Made by a program: the position numbers and the translations under genes
NCBI GenBank assembly: GCA_035542575.1
Contig: DATKLE010000166.1
Coordinates: 62,001-126,000 of the forward strand
Length of the DNA: 64,000 nucleotides
Origin: JAIQET01 sp035542575
GTDB taxonomy: Bacteria; Acidobacteriota; Terriglobia; Terriglobales; Acidobacteriaceae
Direction: 5' to 3'
Shown here: piece after piece, positions 16,811-24,355 of the stretch
Numbering within the stretch: position 1 is the first letter of the stretch
How the letters are laid out: every line of letters begins with the position of its first letter
The notes under the pieces: model-generated
Database searches by the model: none
The model's input: the letters and a program-made list of their open reading frames with translations, nothing else
Told to the model about the DNA's origin: nothing

Positions 16811-16826
16811 CGTGACCCGAGTCACC
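16811..16826. promoter_or_regulatory. CRP/FNR-superfamily operator upstream of the universal stress gene
   Basis: CGTGACCCGAGTCACC: perfect GTGA-N6-TCAC core with the outer T/A pair replaced. Its centre at 16818.5 is 41.5 bases upstream of the predicted start site of the stress gene. On the other strand it is about 140 bases before an orphan terminator. Confidence 0.6.
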
Positions 16827-16967
16827 TCGCCCTGTGAGGGATTCTGGGAGGGGGAGCGAGGCGTGCGATTTTCACGGGAAATTAACCTTGCGGAAACAAT
16901 TTTGAAACCGGTGACCGTTAGACTGCACACCATAACGAGGTGGAACAAGCCCGCGAGGGCACCGAAG

Positions 16968-17004
16968 GCTCGCACGAGAGACGGCGTGCGGGCCTTTTGG
17001 TTTT
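16968..17004 (+). terminator. Rho-independent terminator with no upstream gene
   Basis: A nine-base-pair stem, GCTCGCACG at 16968-16976 and CGTGCGGGC at 16985-16993 (one G-U pair), with an 8-base loop, followed by CTTTTGGTTTT. It terminates a plus-strand transcript, but no plus-strand ORF precedes it back to the universal stress gene. It may end a small RNA starting within about 16830-16940. Confidence 0.55.
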
Positions 17005-17103
17005 GGCAGGTAAGCTCCGCCGGGTGCCCGTAGGCATCGACAGCAGAGGCTCGCTGTGACTCGTGGGACAGGTCCCAATGTGAGCGCCCGGACCGGGTTG
17101 CAA

Positions 17104-17994
17104 CTAGTGGACCTCGAAATTTCTCGGATCAAGAGTGACGTTGCTCAACACGCGGGTTGTGTTGATGTCCCACTCCACCAGCTTTGTAAAGCCACTCTGG
17201 AGCTCTTCCTGGAAGCGCAAATCGTAGTGCGACGGCAGCATCAGACCATCTTGCGACTTAAACTCGCTAAACCGCTCTTCGATCTTGTAGCGGGTCTCTT
17301 GCTGGCGCGCACTGTCAACGTCCGGGCTGGTAGGAAACCCGCCGGTGTAGGGGCTTTCGCCGTCGCGAATCCCAGCATGTACCGTCGCATTGTACACGGT
17401 CATCACGTGGCGGAAGGTCTCAGGCTCGAAGTAGAGGGTGATGGTCATGTCCGTGCTTTTCTTTGGGTGATAGGAAAGAGCGTAGAGCTTCCTGTCATCT
17501 ACGTCCTTCAAGCCCTCAAACCGGAGCTTTGCTTTGCGGGAGTCCAAGTCAAGCAAGGGCCAACTGGTGGACAAGACTCCGCCCAGCAAGCCTTCGCGCA
17601 AGGGCAAGTCCTCGGCACGCAGAAATTGGCCAAATTCAGACCGGCTCTTGTCCTCATAGGTGCCCGCCACACTGGTCTTCGCACCGTCGCAGATAAACTG
17701 CTCGCCCCGATATTGCAGCGCGTTCACTTTCAGCACTATGTTGAACTTGCGTCCCTCGGAAGCCAGCACTGCCTTGCCATCGACCGAGCCCGAACCACTT
17801 ACCAGTATTCTGTAAACCGCCTTTCCTTCGATGACGCGGGTCTTTGCCGCAGCCCGTACTTCGGCCTTGCCGATGGAATCGAGATGGCGGTGCAGCACTT
17901 CCTCTGGCGTCAGAGCGCCCTCCGCAGCGGCGGCAGGAATTGCCAGGACGCACAGGACACATACGACAACAACGTTCTTGACGTGTAGAAACAT
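17104..17994 (-). CDS. Exported protein of unknown function (LolA-like size and shape)
   Basis: A 296-residue protein with a clear signal peptide (VVVVCVLCVLAIPAAAA, cleavage near residue 24). The mature part alternates beta strands and reads like acidobacterial periplasmic proteins that begin with a helix (LTPEEVLHRHLDSIGKAE) followed by a half-barrel similar to LolA/LolB or outer-membrane lipoprotein-sorting proteins. No catalytic motif is visible. AAGGAGG lies a few bases before the ATG at 17994, so the start is secure. Lipid or lipoprotein binding is only a guess from the fold-like pattern. Confidence 0.65.
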   Translation of the reverse strand: MFLHVKNVVVVCVLCVLAIPAAAAEGALTPEEVLHRHLDSIGKAEVRAAAKTRVIEGKAVYRILVSGSGSVDGKAVLASEGRKFNIVLKVNALQYRGEQFICDGAKTSVAGTYEDKSRSEFGQFLRAEDLPLREGLLGGVLSTSWPLLDLDSRKAKLRFEGLKDVDDRKLYALSYHPKKSTDMTITLYFEPETFRHVMTVYNATVHAGIRDGESPYTGGFPTSPDVDSARQQETRYKIEERFSEFKSQDGLMLPSHYDLRFQEELQSGFTKLVEWDINTTRVLSNVTLDPRNFEVH

Positions 17995-18187
17995 TCGACC
18001 TCCTTGCTAATGCTTATGCTTACGACTCATTTCTGAAGCGCACAGTACACATTACCGCTGGTGCCGACGCTTTGATCGCTTTGCGGGATTTCGTGGTGCA
18101 TTACCAGGCCGGAGTGTGAGCAAACCGGCCGCCCAGATGTGTGGCAGCGGTACGAAAGCAAGCTGCCACAGGCAGTGAACCACGTAG

Positions 18188-18235
18188 ACACTCTTCCCTC
18201 CTGCGTATGCGTCGGAGGAAGAACGCCAAGAGTGT
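18188..18235. repeat. Nested inverted repeat, possible structured RNA
   Basis: Outer arms ACACTCTT (18188-18195) and AAGAGTGT (18228-18235) pair perfectly. Inside, CCTCC (18197-18201) pairs with GGAGG (18214-18218). On the plus strand this could sequester a Shine-Dalgarno-like GGAGG. Confidence 0.4.
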
Positions 18236-18288
18236 ATCTCCAAAGAACCGGTTCCGCGTCGATATAAAGCCTACCGCAGATGACACTC

Positions 18289-18304
18289 TGTGACTGCGCT
18301 CACT
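18289..18304. promoter_or_regulatory. CRP/FNR-superfamily operator in the 18.0-18.6 kb intergenic region
   Basis: TGTGACTGCGCTCACT: nine of the ten CRP half-site bases match. An AATAAT -10-like box lies downstream on the plus strand (18351-18356), and a TATATC box lies on the minus strand (18266-18261). The regulated transcript is uncertain. Confidence 0.5.
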
Positions 18305-18378
18305 AATGCAGGTGACCTTACGCACACGAAAAACGGACGGAGGCGGCGAGAATAATGTCTACAGCCATTCATTCCAGG

Positions 18379-18418
18379 GCCCCGCGCTGAAAGAAGCTGG
18401 GAGACGCGGGGCTCATTT
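18379..18418 (+). terminator. Rho-independent-type terminator without an upstream ORF
   Basis: Perfect 8-bp stem GCCCCGCG (18379-18386) and CGCGGGGC (18405-18412), with an 18-base loop, followed by TCATTTT. The nearest plus-strand gene upstream is many kilobases away, so it may end a short RNA. Confidence 0.45.
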
Positions 18419-18638
18419 TCATGGTGCCAGCCTGGTTAAGTTTCCTAATCCGCGAAGCCTGCCTCGGGACTAGCCGCAACAGGAATCCTCTGGGCGCACC
18501 GAGGTTCACGATCTATTACGGAGGTGCCACTGGCCGGTTACCCGTCCCCTTGATGCTGTCCTTTGGTGACACAACCACTCACTCAACCGGGCGTATGCTT
18601 GAGGCATTTCGCGAGGTCCGGCGGTTCGCGGCAATACC

Positions 18639-19466
18639 ATGGAATGTCCGCATTGTCACCGGCAAACTGGTGCTCGCTCACAGCGTTGCCAATCCTGCGG
18701 TGGAGTGATTCCGCCAGCGCAACATCTGCTGGAAGAGTCGGGTATCATTCTTCCCGCGAGCCCCACCGCACCTCCGACCGCAGTGCGCACCATCGTGCGA
18801 AATCCGACCTCGTTCCGAGCGGCTCGACTGGGAGACCGGTTCATCGCATTTGTGCTCGATACCATGGTTCTTTTCGGGCTGCTCGCCATTGTGGATGCCT
18901 GGGTTTTCATGCGCTGGGGGAGGGTTGAGGGAACGGCATTGAGTCTGACCAGCGCATCCCTGCTGATCGCTGGAATTCTCAATACTCTGATCCTGTTTGC
19001 CTACGGCTGGCTGCTGGAGGCCAGCGTGGGCGCCACCCTGGGGAAGGCAATCGTGGGTATCCGCGTGGTCAGAACCGGGGTGCGGACGGCGCTGGCGGCC
19101 TCGGCGATTCGCAACGGGCTGCGGGTCGTGGATGGACTGGGCTTTTACCTGATCGGAGCAGTTGTCGCCGGTTGTTCCAGACTGCATCAGCGTCTGGGAG
19201 ATATCTGCGCCGGGACCGCAGTGGTGGAAGGCGAGTTTGGGCCGGGAATCAAGCTCTTGACCCTGGCTTTGTGGATCGGGACCCTGGCGGGAGCGGGCTG
19301 GGCCGTTCCCCGCATCTGTTCGGAGAATGCGGCGCAGATGCCCGCATATTTGAACCAGGTGGTTGTGCAGGTCGGAAGCAGCGAGAGCGCGGCGTATCTC
19401 CGAGTCGCAGGTTTCCGCATTGATCTGCGGCGGACCACTGCCAGCGCGACCGCGCGGCACATGTAA
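18639..19466 (+). CDS. RDD-family membrane protein with N-terminal zinc ribbon
   Basis: A 275-residue protein. Residues 3-21 form a zinc ribbon (CPHC and CQSC pairs). After a Pro/Thr-rich linker, an RDD domain starts near residue 66 (RLGDRFIAFVLDTMVLF, containing the Arg-Asp that names the family). It has about three to four transmembrane helices up to residue 185 and includes GATLGKAIVGIRVV. One more hydrophobic segment follows near 200-220. RDD proteins are membrane proteins of mostly unknown transport role; some are ion exchangers. The soluble C-terminus is Ser/Arg-rich. The gene is convergent with the PilZ gene. Confidence 0.8.
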   Translation: MECPHCHRQTGARSQRCQSCGGVIPPAQHLLEESGIILPASPTAPPTAVRTIVRNPTSFRAARLGDRFIAFVLDTMVLFGLLAIVDAWVFMRWGRVEGTALSLTSASLLIAGILNTLILFAYGWLLEASVGATLGKAIVGIRVVRTGVRTALAASAIRNGLRVVDGLGFYLIGAVVAGCSRLHQRLGDICAGTAVVEGEFGPGIKLLTLALWIGTLAGAGWAVPRICSENAAQMPAYLNQVVVQVGSSESAAYLRVAGFRIDLRRTTASATARHM

Positions 19467-19481
19467 GCCTGCTGGATTTCC

Positions 19482-20624
19482 TTACTGCGAGGCGACCTCT
19501 TCCGAGTTGCGCTGCTTGCGCAGTTCGGCGAGGAATTCCTCCTGGCTGAGAGATTCGTGGTGGCGGAGGAGTTCGAGCAGGGAGTCTTCAATTTCCGGCG
19601 CTGGGGCAGAGTTGTAACTCTCGTCGGCCGCCAGAGCGCGGGCAGTGATCAGCAGCTCGGGCGTGGTTCCGGGCTGGCTGGTGAGGAATTCGATGAAGCT
19701 GGCGACCTGGGCGCGCTGCTCGGGGGTAGCTGAGGCGAACTCGATGCCCATGCCAAATTCAGGGTGCATCACCCGCACCATGCCTTCGGCTTCGACCGCG
19801 ATGTCGCCGGCCTTCAGGCAGAGGTTGATTCCCGAGCGCTCAGGGAAGGGCGATACGGTTTCCACGTAGCATCCCCCGAGGCTGAGATCGGTGAGCTTGC
19901 ATTCCGAGACCGGATCGGGCTCTTCCGGAGGGAGCTCCTGAGCGTTGCCGACGACCCAGTCGTGCAGGCTGGCGTGCAGGTTGTCGGGGAGATCAACAAA
20001 GCGAATGCCGGATTGTCCGTTGGGATTGGCCCAGCAGACTTCGCCGCGGAGGTCAAAATCGCCGACGCCATCGGCGAGACTGAACCGAACGCCCAGGGAA
20101 GCGGCGGGACATAGTGGCTGGGCCGCAAGCACGTCCATGCCGTCTTCGCTGAGATCGAGCAGGATCCCTTCCATCTCCGGCCCGTTGGGTTCGCCGTTCC
20201 CGTTATGCAAGCGGAGCTGGACCGGGACTTGGACGGCCACGCGGAAGCTGCGGCGGCGCTCGCGCTTGATTAACGCGATGGCAGCGCGCAGGCTGCCTTC
20301 CGCCTGCGACTCAGTAATCGGTTTGTAGAGTACGAAGTTGGCGCCAGCGCCGAAGACGTTGCGCACGCGGGTCTTGTCGCTCAGCAAGGCGACGGTTACC
20401 GCGGTGTTTCCGGATGAGGGCCGGGTGGCATTCTGCAGCACCAGGGCAGCGCTGTGCGGGTCGTCGTAGTCAACGATGACAGCGTCAAACTTCTGCTCGG
20501 TCAGGCGGACCAGGGCATCGGGATAACCGCAGGACTGCACGCCGACACCGGAACCGGACAGGACCGGAGTGAGCACGGCTGCCGCTTCGTCGTCTTTGGA
20601 AACCAGCAATGCCTGAAACGTCAT
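19482..20624 (-). CDS. Receiver-like protein with two PilZ domains (c-di-GMP effector)
   Basis: A 380-residue protein. Residues 1-115 form a response-regulator-like receiver, with a candidate Asp in AVIVDYDD (about 50-54) and the conserved Lys in LYKPI (about 105). A first PilZ domain (about 120-215) has the c-di-GMP signature RRSFR plus DLSEDGMDV. A second PilZ-like domain (about 235-320) has DLSLGGCYVE but no RxxxR, so only the first probably binds the nucleotide. The acidic C-terminal 50 residues are helical. The protein likely links phosphorylation or protein interaction to c-di-GMP. A small coiled-coil gene follows upstream on the same strand. Confidence 0.82.
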   Translation of the reverse strand: MTFQALLVSKDDEAAAVLTPVLSGSGVGVQSCGYPDALVRLTEQKFDAVIVDYDDPHSAALVLQNATRPSSGNTAVTVALLSDKTRVRNVFGAGANFVLYKPITESQAEGSLRAAIALIKRERRRSFRVAVQVPVQLRLHNGNGEPNGPEMEGILLDLSEDGMDVLAAQPLCPAASLGVRFSLADGVGDFDLRGEVCWANPNGQSGIRFVDLPDNLHASLHDWVVGNAQELPPEEPDPVSECKLTDLSLGGCYVETVSPFPERSGINLCLKAGDIAVEAEGMVRVMHPEFGMGIEFASATPEQRAQVASFIEFLTSQPGTTPELLITARALAADESYNSAPAPEIEDSLLELLRHHESLSQEEFLAELRKQRNSEEVASQ

Positions 20625-20651
20625 AAGCCGCCGACCTGCCGCCAGTGGAAT

Positions 20652-20900
20652 TTACGGCCAACGAGGAGCGCGATTAGCCGGCTTGGCAGGCTGTGCCTGG
20701 TTGCTCGCCGAGGCGGCACGCGACATGGGCTGGGCTTCCTCTTCGGTCTCCGCCAGCACCATGCTGTCGTCGTCGCTATCGGTCAACAGAGGGGCGACTT
20801 CCCGCAGCTTATCCGCCGCCTGCTGCAGGGCCTCAATCTGCTTGGCCAACTGGGCATACTTGGCTTGCTTACGGCGCAAGACCTCGTGAATGTCTTTCAT
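20652..20900 (-). CDS. Small coiled-coil protein of unknown function
   Basis: An 82-residue protein (start MKDIHEVLRRKQ at 20900, with AGGGGG just upstream). The first 40 residues form a heptad-rich helix (QAKYAQLAKQIEALQQAADKL). The rest is acidic, then Ala/Pro-rich and disordered. It lies 27 bases upstream of the receiver/PilZ gene on the same strand, so the two are probably co-transcribed. Its function is unknown; it may be a partner or regulator of the PilZ protein. Confidence 0.6.
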   Translation of the reverse strand: MKDIHEVLRRKQAKYAQLAKQIEALQQAADKLREVAPLLTDSDDDSMVLAETEEEAQPMSRAASASNQAQPAKPANRAPRWP

Positions 20901-21252
20901 ACAACCCCCTTTAGCGAATTTACGGACGCAGGCAGACGGGGTCAACGGTTATCCCCGAAGGGCAGATTACGGGGGTAACCCGGAGGCGTTCCACACTTGG
21001 GGAAGTGGTTGGACGGATGCGGGTTAGAGGGGAGCAAACGACTCCCAAAGACGAGCCGCGGCAGAGGATAGCCGTTTGGTGCCATGCGATGGCACGAAGG
21101 TGGGATTTACAGGTTCCACCCCAGCACGTAGCTTGGACGTGAGCAGTTCTGGGGGAGGGCTGTTCGGGCGTCCCACGATCCGCGAGGATCTGGGGCGCTT
21201 CTTATTTGGGGCAAAGTTCCGTCGGATGGTCTGCTTTGCGCGCGTGGCGAAA
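20901..21252. other. Intergenic gap with a perfect palindrome
   Basis: No gene seen. GTGCCAT-gcg-ATGGCAC at 21079-21095 is a perfect 7-bp inverted repeat, 179 bases upstream of the small coiled-coil gene. It could be an operator or a small hairpin. Confidence 0.4.
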
Positions 21253-22146
21253 CTACGGCGTGACCATCATTCCGTGGATCATGCCGGCACTGTCGGTGTA
21301 GCGTCCCACCATGGCTCCGCCGTTGTTGAGCCCGCGCAGCCGGGTCTCCACCGAACCCGGAAACATCACGTTGGTGAACCTGGCGGCGGACTTGCGGTAC
21401 CCGGAGAAGGGCCCGCTTGCGCTGGCGCCGTGTAGCCCGACAATCACGCCACGGTCGTTGATCCTATCGGCGGCCGTCACCGCGGCGCCGGGAAAATCGA
21501 TGTCGGTAAAGGTTCCGCTGTCGAGCAAGAAGCCGTGCTGCATTCCTGCGACGTCGATGTACAGCCCGACGATCTGGCCTGCGGTGTTGATGCCCAGCGC
21601 TTCCGTGATGGCATTGGCGTTCGGGTCATCGATGGTGGTGTAGGTTCCGTTGGCCAGCATGAAGCCGTGGAAGACGCCGCCGCTGTCCACGTAGAATCCG
21701 ACCACGGTCCCGGCCTTGTTGATGCTCCAGGCATTGGTCAAGACCGAGCCGGGGGGATCGATGGTGGTGTAGGTCCCCTTGCTGAACACGAATCCGTGCT
21801 GCACGCCGCTGTCGTCGTTGAACCACCGTACGACTTGGTTGGAGTCGTTGATTCCGTAGGCAAATGACTGGGTCGCCCCCGGCGGGTTGAGGAACTTGAA
21901 GGTTCGATTGATCAGCACCCAGGCTTGCGCGAGCGCGCCTGCGTCGGTGCAGTGCAAGCCATTGCCGCAATCGAAGCCGACGACCACGCCCCTATTGTTG
22001 ATGGCATTGGCGTCGGTCTCCGTAGCGCCGGGAACATCGATGGTGGTGAAAACGGGAACGTTCTGGGCGTGGACATTGTGAACCGGAAGCAGCAGCGCCA
22101 GGGCAAGTGACCAGCGGAACAGCGGCAAGATTCTGGACCGCGTCAT
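21253..22146 (-). CDS. HAF-repeat exported protein
   Basis: A 297-residue exported protein with a signal peptide (WSLALALLLPVHNVHA, cleavage before Gln-28). The mature chain is built of about six repeats of 40-45 residues following the pattern AxxINxxGxVVGxYxDxxGxxHGFxxxxGTYTTIDxPG, the 'extracellular repeat, HAF family' signature. Such repeats probably fold as a beta-propeller-like surface protein; no enzymatic role is known. It is monocistronic, with its start next to tRNA-Arg on the opposite strand. Confidence 0.82.
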   Translation of the reverse strand: MTRSRILPLFRWSLALALLLPVHNVHAQNVPVFTTIDVPGATETDANAINNRGVVVGFDCGNGLHCTDAGALAQAWVLINRTFKFLNPPGATQSFAYGINDSNQVVRWFNDDSGVQHGFVFSKGTYTTIDPPGSVLTNAWSINKAGTVVGFYVDSGGVFHGFMLANGTYTTIDDPNANAITEALGINTAGQIVGLYIDVAGMQHGFLLDSGTFTDIDFPGAAVTAADRINDRGVIVGLHGASASGPFSGYRKSAARFTNVMFPGSVETRLRGLNNGGAMVGRYTDSAGMIHGMMVTP

Positions 22147-22326
22147 TGCCCCTCCTAGAACGGCAGGGGCGATATCGTATGAAGCACCTGCTCAGGTGTC
22201 AAGCCGGGTCTTGTGGGGGGAGTCTTTTTTCTTCGGGAGAGTTGGCCGGCACCCTGGAGAAAACCGGGGGACGCGACCCAGATCGAAATGGCGAACACCA
22301 GGTTTCCTGAGGATGGTGAGCCAGAC

Positions 22327-22332
22327 TACAAT
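22327..22332 (+). promoter_or_regulatory. -10 box of tRNA-Arg(UCG)
   Basis: TACAAT, ending 10 bases before the mature tRNA 5' end at 22343. The -35 region is weak. Confidence 0.45.
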
Positions 22333-22342
22333 TCGCTAGGCT

Positions 22343-22419
22343 GGACCCGTAGCTCAAGTGGATAGAGCACTGCGCTTCGAACGCAGGGGTTGGGAGTTCA
22401 AGTCTCTCCGGGTCCGCCA
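22343..22419 (+). tRNA. tRNA-Arg (anticodon UCG)
   Basis: A 77-base cloverleaf. The acceptor stem is GGACCCG/CGGGTCC and the D arm is GCTC...GAGC. The anticodon stem CTGCG/CGCAG carries loop CTTCGAA, so the anticodon is TCG (UCG), reading CGA. The T arm is GGGAG-TTCAAGT-CTCTC (one G-U pair). Discriminator G is followed by an encoded CCA. A hairpin with a T-rich tail at 22555-22577 may terminate the transcript. Confidence 0.95.
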
Positions 22420-22554
22420 CGATGCCTTGCAGATCCCACTAGAGGGGCTGGCCGAACCCCTCAATGTGATAATTGGGGCTGTTTACGCCATTTACGCTAA
22501 GAAGCTCGTCTATGAGTTGCCTTTCCGAACCACATGCAGACCATGAATTCAAGA

Positions 22555-22577
22555 GCGGGAGGTCATCCCGCCCTTTT
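22555..22577 (+). terminator. Possible terminator downstream of tRNA-Arg(UCG)
   Basis: GCGGGA-ggtca-TCCCGC hairpin followed by CCTTTTGTTGTTG, 136 bases after the tRNA. A second stem-loop (GAGGGG...CCCCTC, 22442-22462) lies between them. It could also serve the convergent gene ending at 22615. Confidence 0.4.
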
Positions 22578-22614
22578 GTTGTTGTGGTGGTGCGGAATCA
22601 TGCGAGGGATTCGC

Positions 22615-23514
22615 TCAGGAACCGGCGCGTTTGCCGTAAACGAAGGAATACATCAGCCACTGCTGGTCTGGCGGCAACGTGGGGTCGCCAGGAATGAGCA
22701 TGTAGAATTCTTTACCTTGGTTAAAGAAAACACCCTTGCCAACAAGACTGACGTAGTACTCGGGAATCAGTATAGTACTGGTAAATGAGCAATCGTGGTT
22801 GACGGTAACTTTTCCCTGCACCCAAGTTTCAACTGGCGGATGATCTGCATATTTCTCATACATCTTCCCTGTATAGTCGCCGGTCATGGAGATGTTTTCT
22901 CGAATCAGTACGGTGTCTGCAATGACGTTGGTCGGTTGATCCGTGATCATGTTTTCGATGCCTAAGACGTAAGTACCATGCGCCGTCTGCTGACCGCAGA
23001 ATCGCGGTGGTTGGCTGGACTTCGAGATGCGGTAGCCACTCCCGAGCCACGCCAGGGTGGCAATGCCGTTCTGAATGGTAGTGGGAAGGGAGCGGAACTC
23101 ACGGCCGTCGTCGAAAAGCACGAAGCGTTCTTCGACCGTCGCCGACAGGCCACCCGGCAGATTGGCAACGTATGTAAACTTGCCGGTGCAGTTTCTGTTC
23201 ATTTCGGTGATGGTGACTTCCACCGGAATGGCATCGAACCCACCGCTCAGGGTTCCGATGTTAATCCAGTAGTAGCCCTCACCGACGCCGTTCGGTTTGA
23301 ACGTGACCAGACCGACGTTGGCGAACGTGGCCATGGAACCAAAGAAATGCAGTGGGTACACCTGTTGCGTGGGATCGAGATAGTAACTAGCGCCCGTTTC
23401 GTGCATCGCATAGGTGCCCACCATAGTCTGCAAACTGCAGTTGCCTTGGGCGACGGCGGGAACCACGACGCATAGGCAGAGAACTAATGCCATGAACTTC
23501 AGTGTGCGAGTCAC
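22615..23514 (-). CDS. Exported protein of unknown function
   Basis: A 299-residue protein from a GTG at 23514, with AGGAGG five bases upstream. The N-terminus is a signal peptide (LKFMALVLCLCVVVPAVA). The mature part contains two similar halves, each starting with a Cys and a GTYxxxxxxx block (QTMVGTYAMHETGAS and QTAHGTYVLGIENM), and has paired Cys. It looks like a duplicated beta-rich lipocalin-like or calycin-like fold. No catalytic motif is visible. Its base composition seems less GC-rich than its neighbours (not measured). Confidence 0.55.
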   Translation of the reverse strand: MTRTLKFMALVLCLCVVVPAVAQGNCSLQTMVGTYAMHETGASYYLDPTQQVYPLHFFGSMATFANVGLVTFKPNGVGEGYYWINIGTLSGGFDAIPVEVTITEMNRNCTGKFTYVANLPGGLSATVEERFVLFDDGREFRSLPTTIQNGIATLAWLGSGYRISKSSQPPRFCGQQTAHGTYVLGIENMITDQPTNVIADTVLIRENISMTGDYTGKMYEKYADHPPVETWVQGKVTVNHDCSFTSTILIPEYYVSLVGKGVFFNQGKEFYMLIPGDPTLPPDQQWLMYSFVYGKRAGS

Positions 23515-24355
23515 AACTCCTCCTTTCTGTCGGCCTGAATCCACGAAGTAAGTCTGGGTTGAACCTGTGATGTGCAGAATGAAATTCGATTCCGGCCTCG
23601 GGGGTGGCATCTCGATTGGCGGGAACTGCAACTCCGCGAGGTAAATTCAAGTACCAGTTTAGTTCTGCTTTTTCAGGATGATTCAAGAAAAACTGTCAAT
23701 CGATTGGACAGGCTTTCCCATTTGCGGAAAGTCGCGGCAGAGCCGGCTCAAGGTAAGAGCCATCAGAGATCATTGGTGATAAATGGTATTACGCCAACCA
23801 TTGCCGGGACGGCGGTGTCGCAATGGGACGAACGATTTAGAACCCCATAGCTGTTAGGCGTCCGTCGAAAGGTTCGAAAATGGGCCAACACTCCTGTTCA
23901 TTCTGTGCGTCTGTGTCCGTCTCCGTTCCACGAACAGTCCACATCCAGGTTTGGAGGTCCTGCGGCTGGTCGGGTGTTTCGGTCAGTCCATCGCCTACCT
24001 GCAGGGCCGCTTGACCGTGTACTCGGTCTAGGTCCGGGTTAAGCCGATGGATTCTGATCGCCTTGAAGTGTTTTCTCGACCAAAACCGATGCTGGCGATT
24101 CCTTCACTCGGCTTAACGGCGATTGCGCTCAAAACCCTCCCCCGCAGGGGGCAATGGGCAGTATCGCGATTTCCAACACCTATCGGCCCTCGGCGTCAAC
24201 TTGCAGTACCAAACCGGTGATCGTTTGCCATCCTGCTGATTATGCTCAACAAATCGAGTCCCACCGGCGCATTGAACTTCCGTAAGTTGCGGACGACCGC
24301 GACTGGCACGGTAAAGTAACGCTTTATTCCACACTGGCGCATTGGAGCTCCCGCT
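23515..24355. other. Long non-coding gap, possibly holding a gene remnant
   Basis: About 840 bases with no intact gene. In the plus frame at 24159-24239 the codons read QYRDFQHLSALGVNLQYQTG and stop shortly after. This resembles the last strand of an outer-membrane beta-barrel protein, but upstream frames are broken. It may be the remains of a lost gene. Confidence 0.3.

Larger units (their letters stand above)
17995..18638. other. Long intergenic region with RNA-like structure, a CRP-type site and an orphan terminator
   Basis: No convincing protein gene. From left to right it holds a nested inverted repeat at 18188-18235 (ACACTCTT...AAGAGTGT enclosing CCTCC...GGAGG), a CRP-type palindrome at 18289-18304, and a GC-rich hairpin with a T-rich tail at 18379-18418. 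The run GGTGACC(n)TTA followed by GCACAC also occurs at 16910-16930, ahead of the other orphan terminator. The region probably encodes or regulates one or more RNAs. Confidence 0.45.

Noticed and set aside
18052..18243. 63-codon minus-strand frame in the 18 kb gap
   Set aside because: It overlaps the nested inverted repeat, lacks a ribosome site, and its composition does not look protein-like.
18421..18708. 95-codon plus-strand frame overlapping the RDD gene start
   Set aside because: No ribosome site, and the RDD frame with zinc ribbon explains the DNA better.
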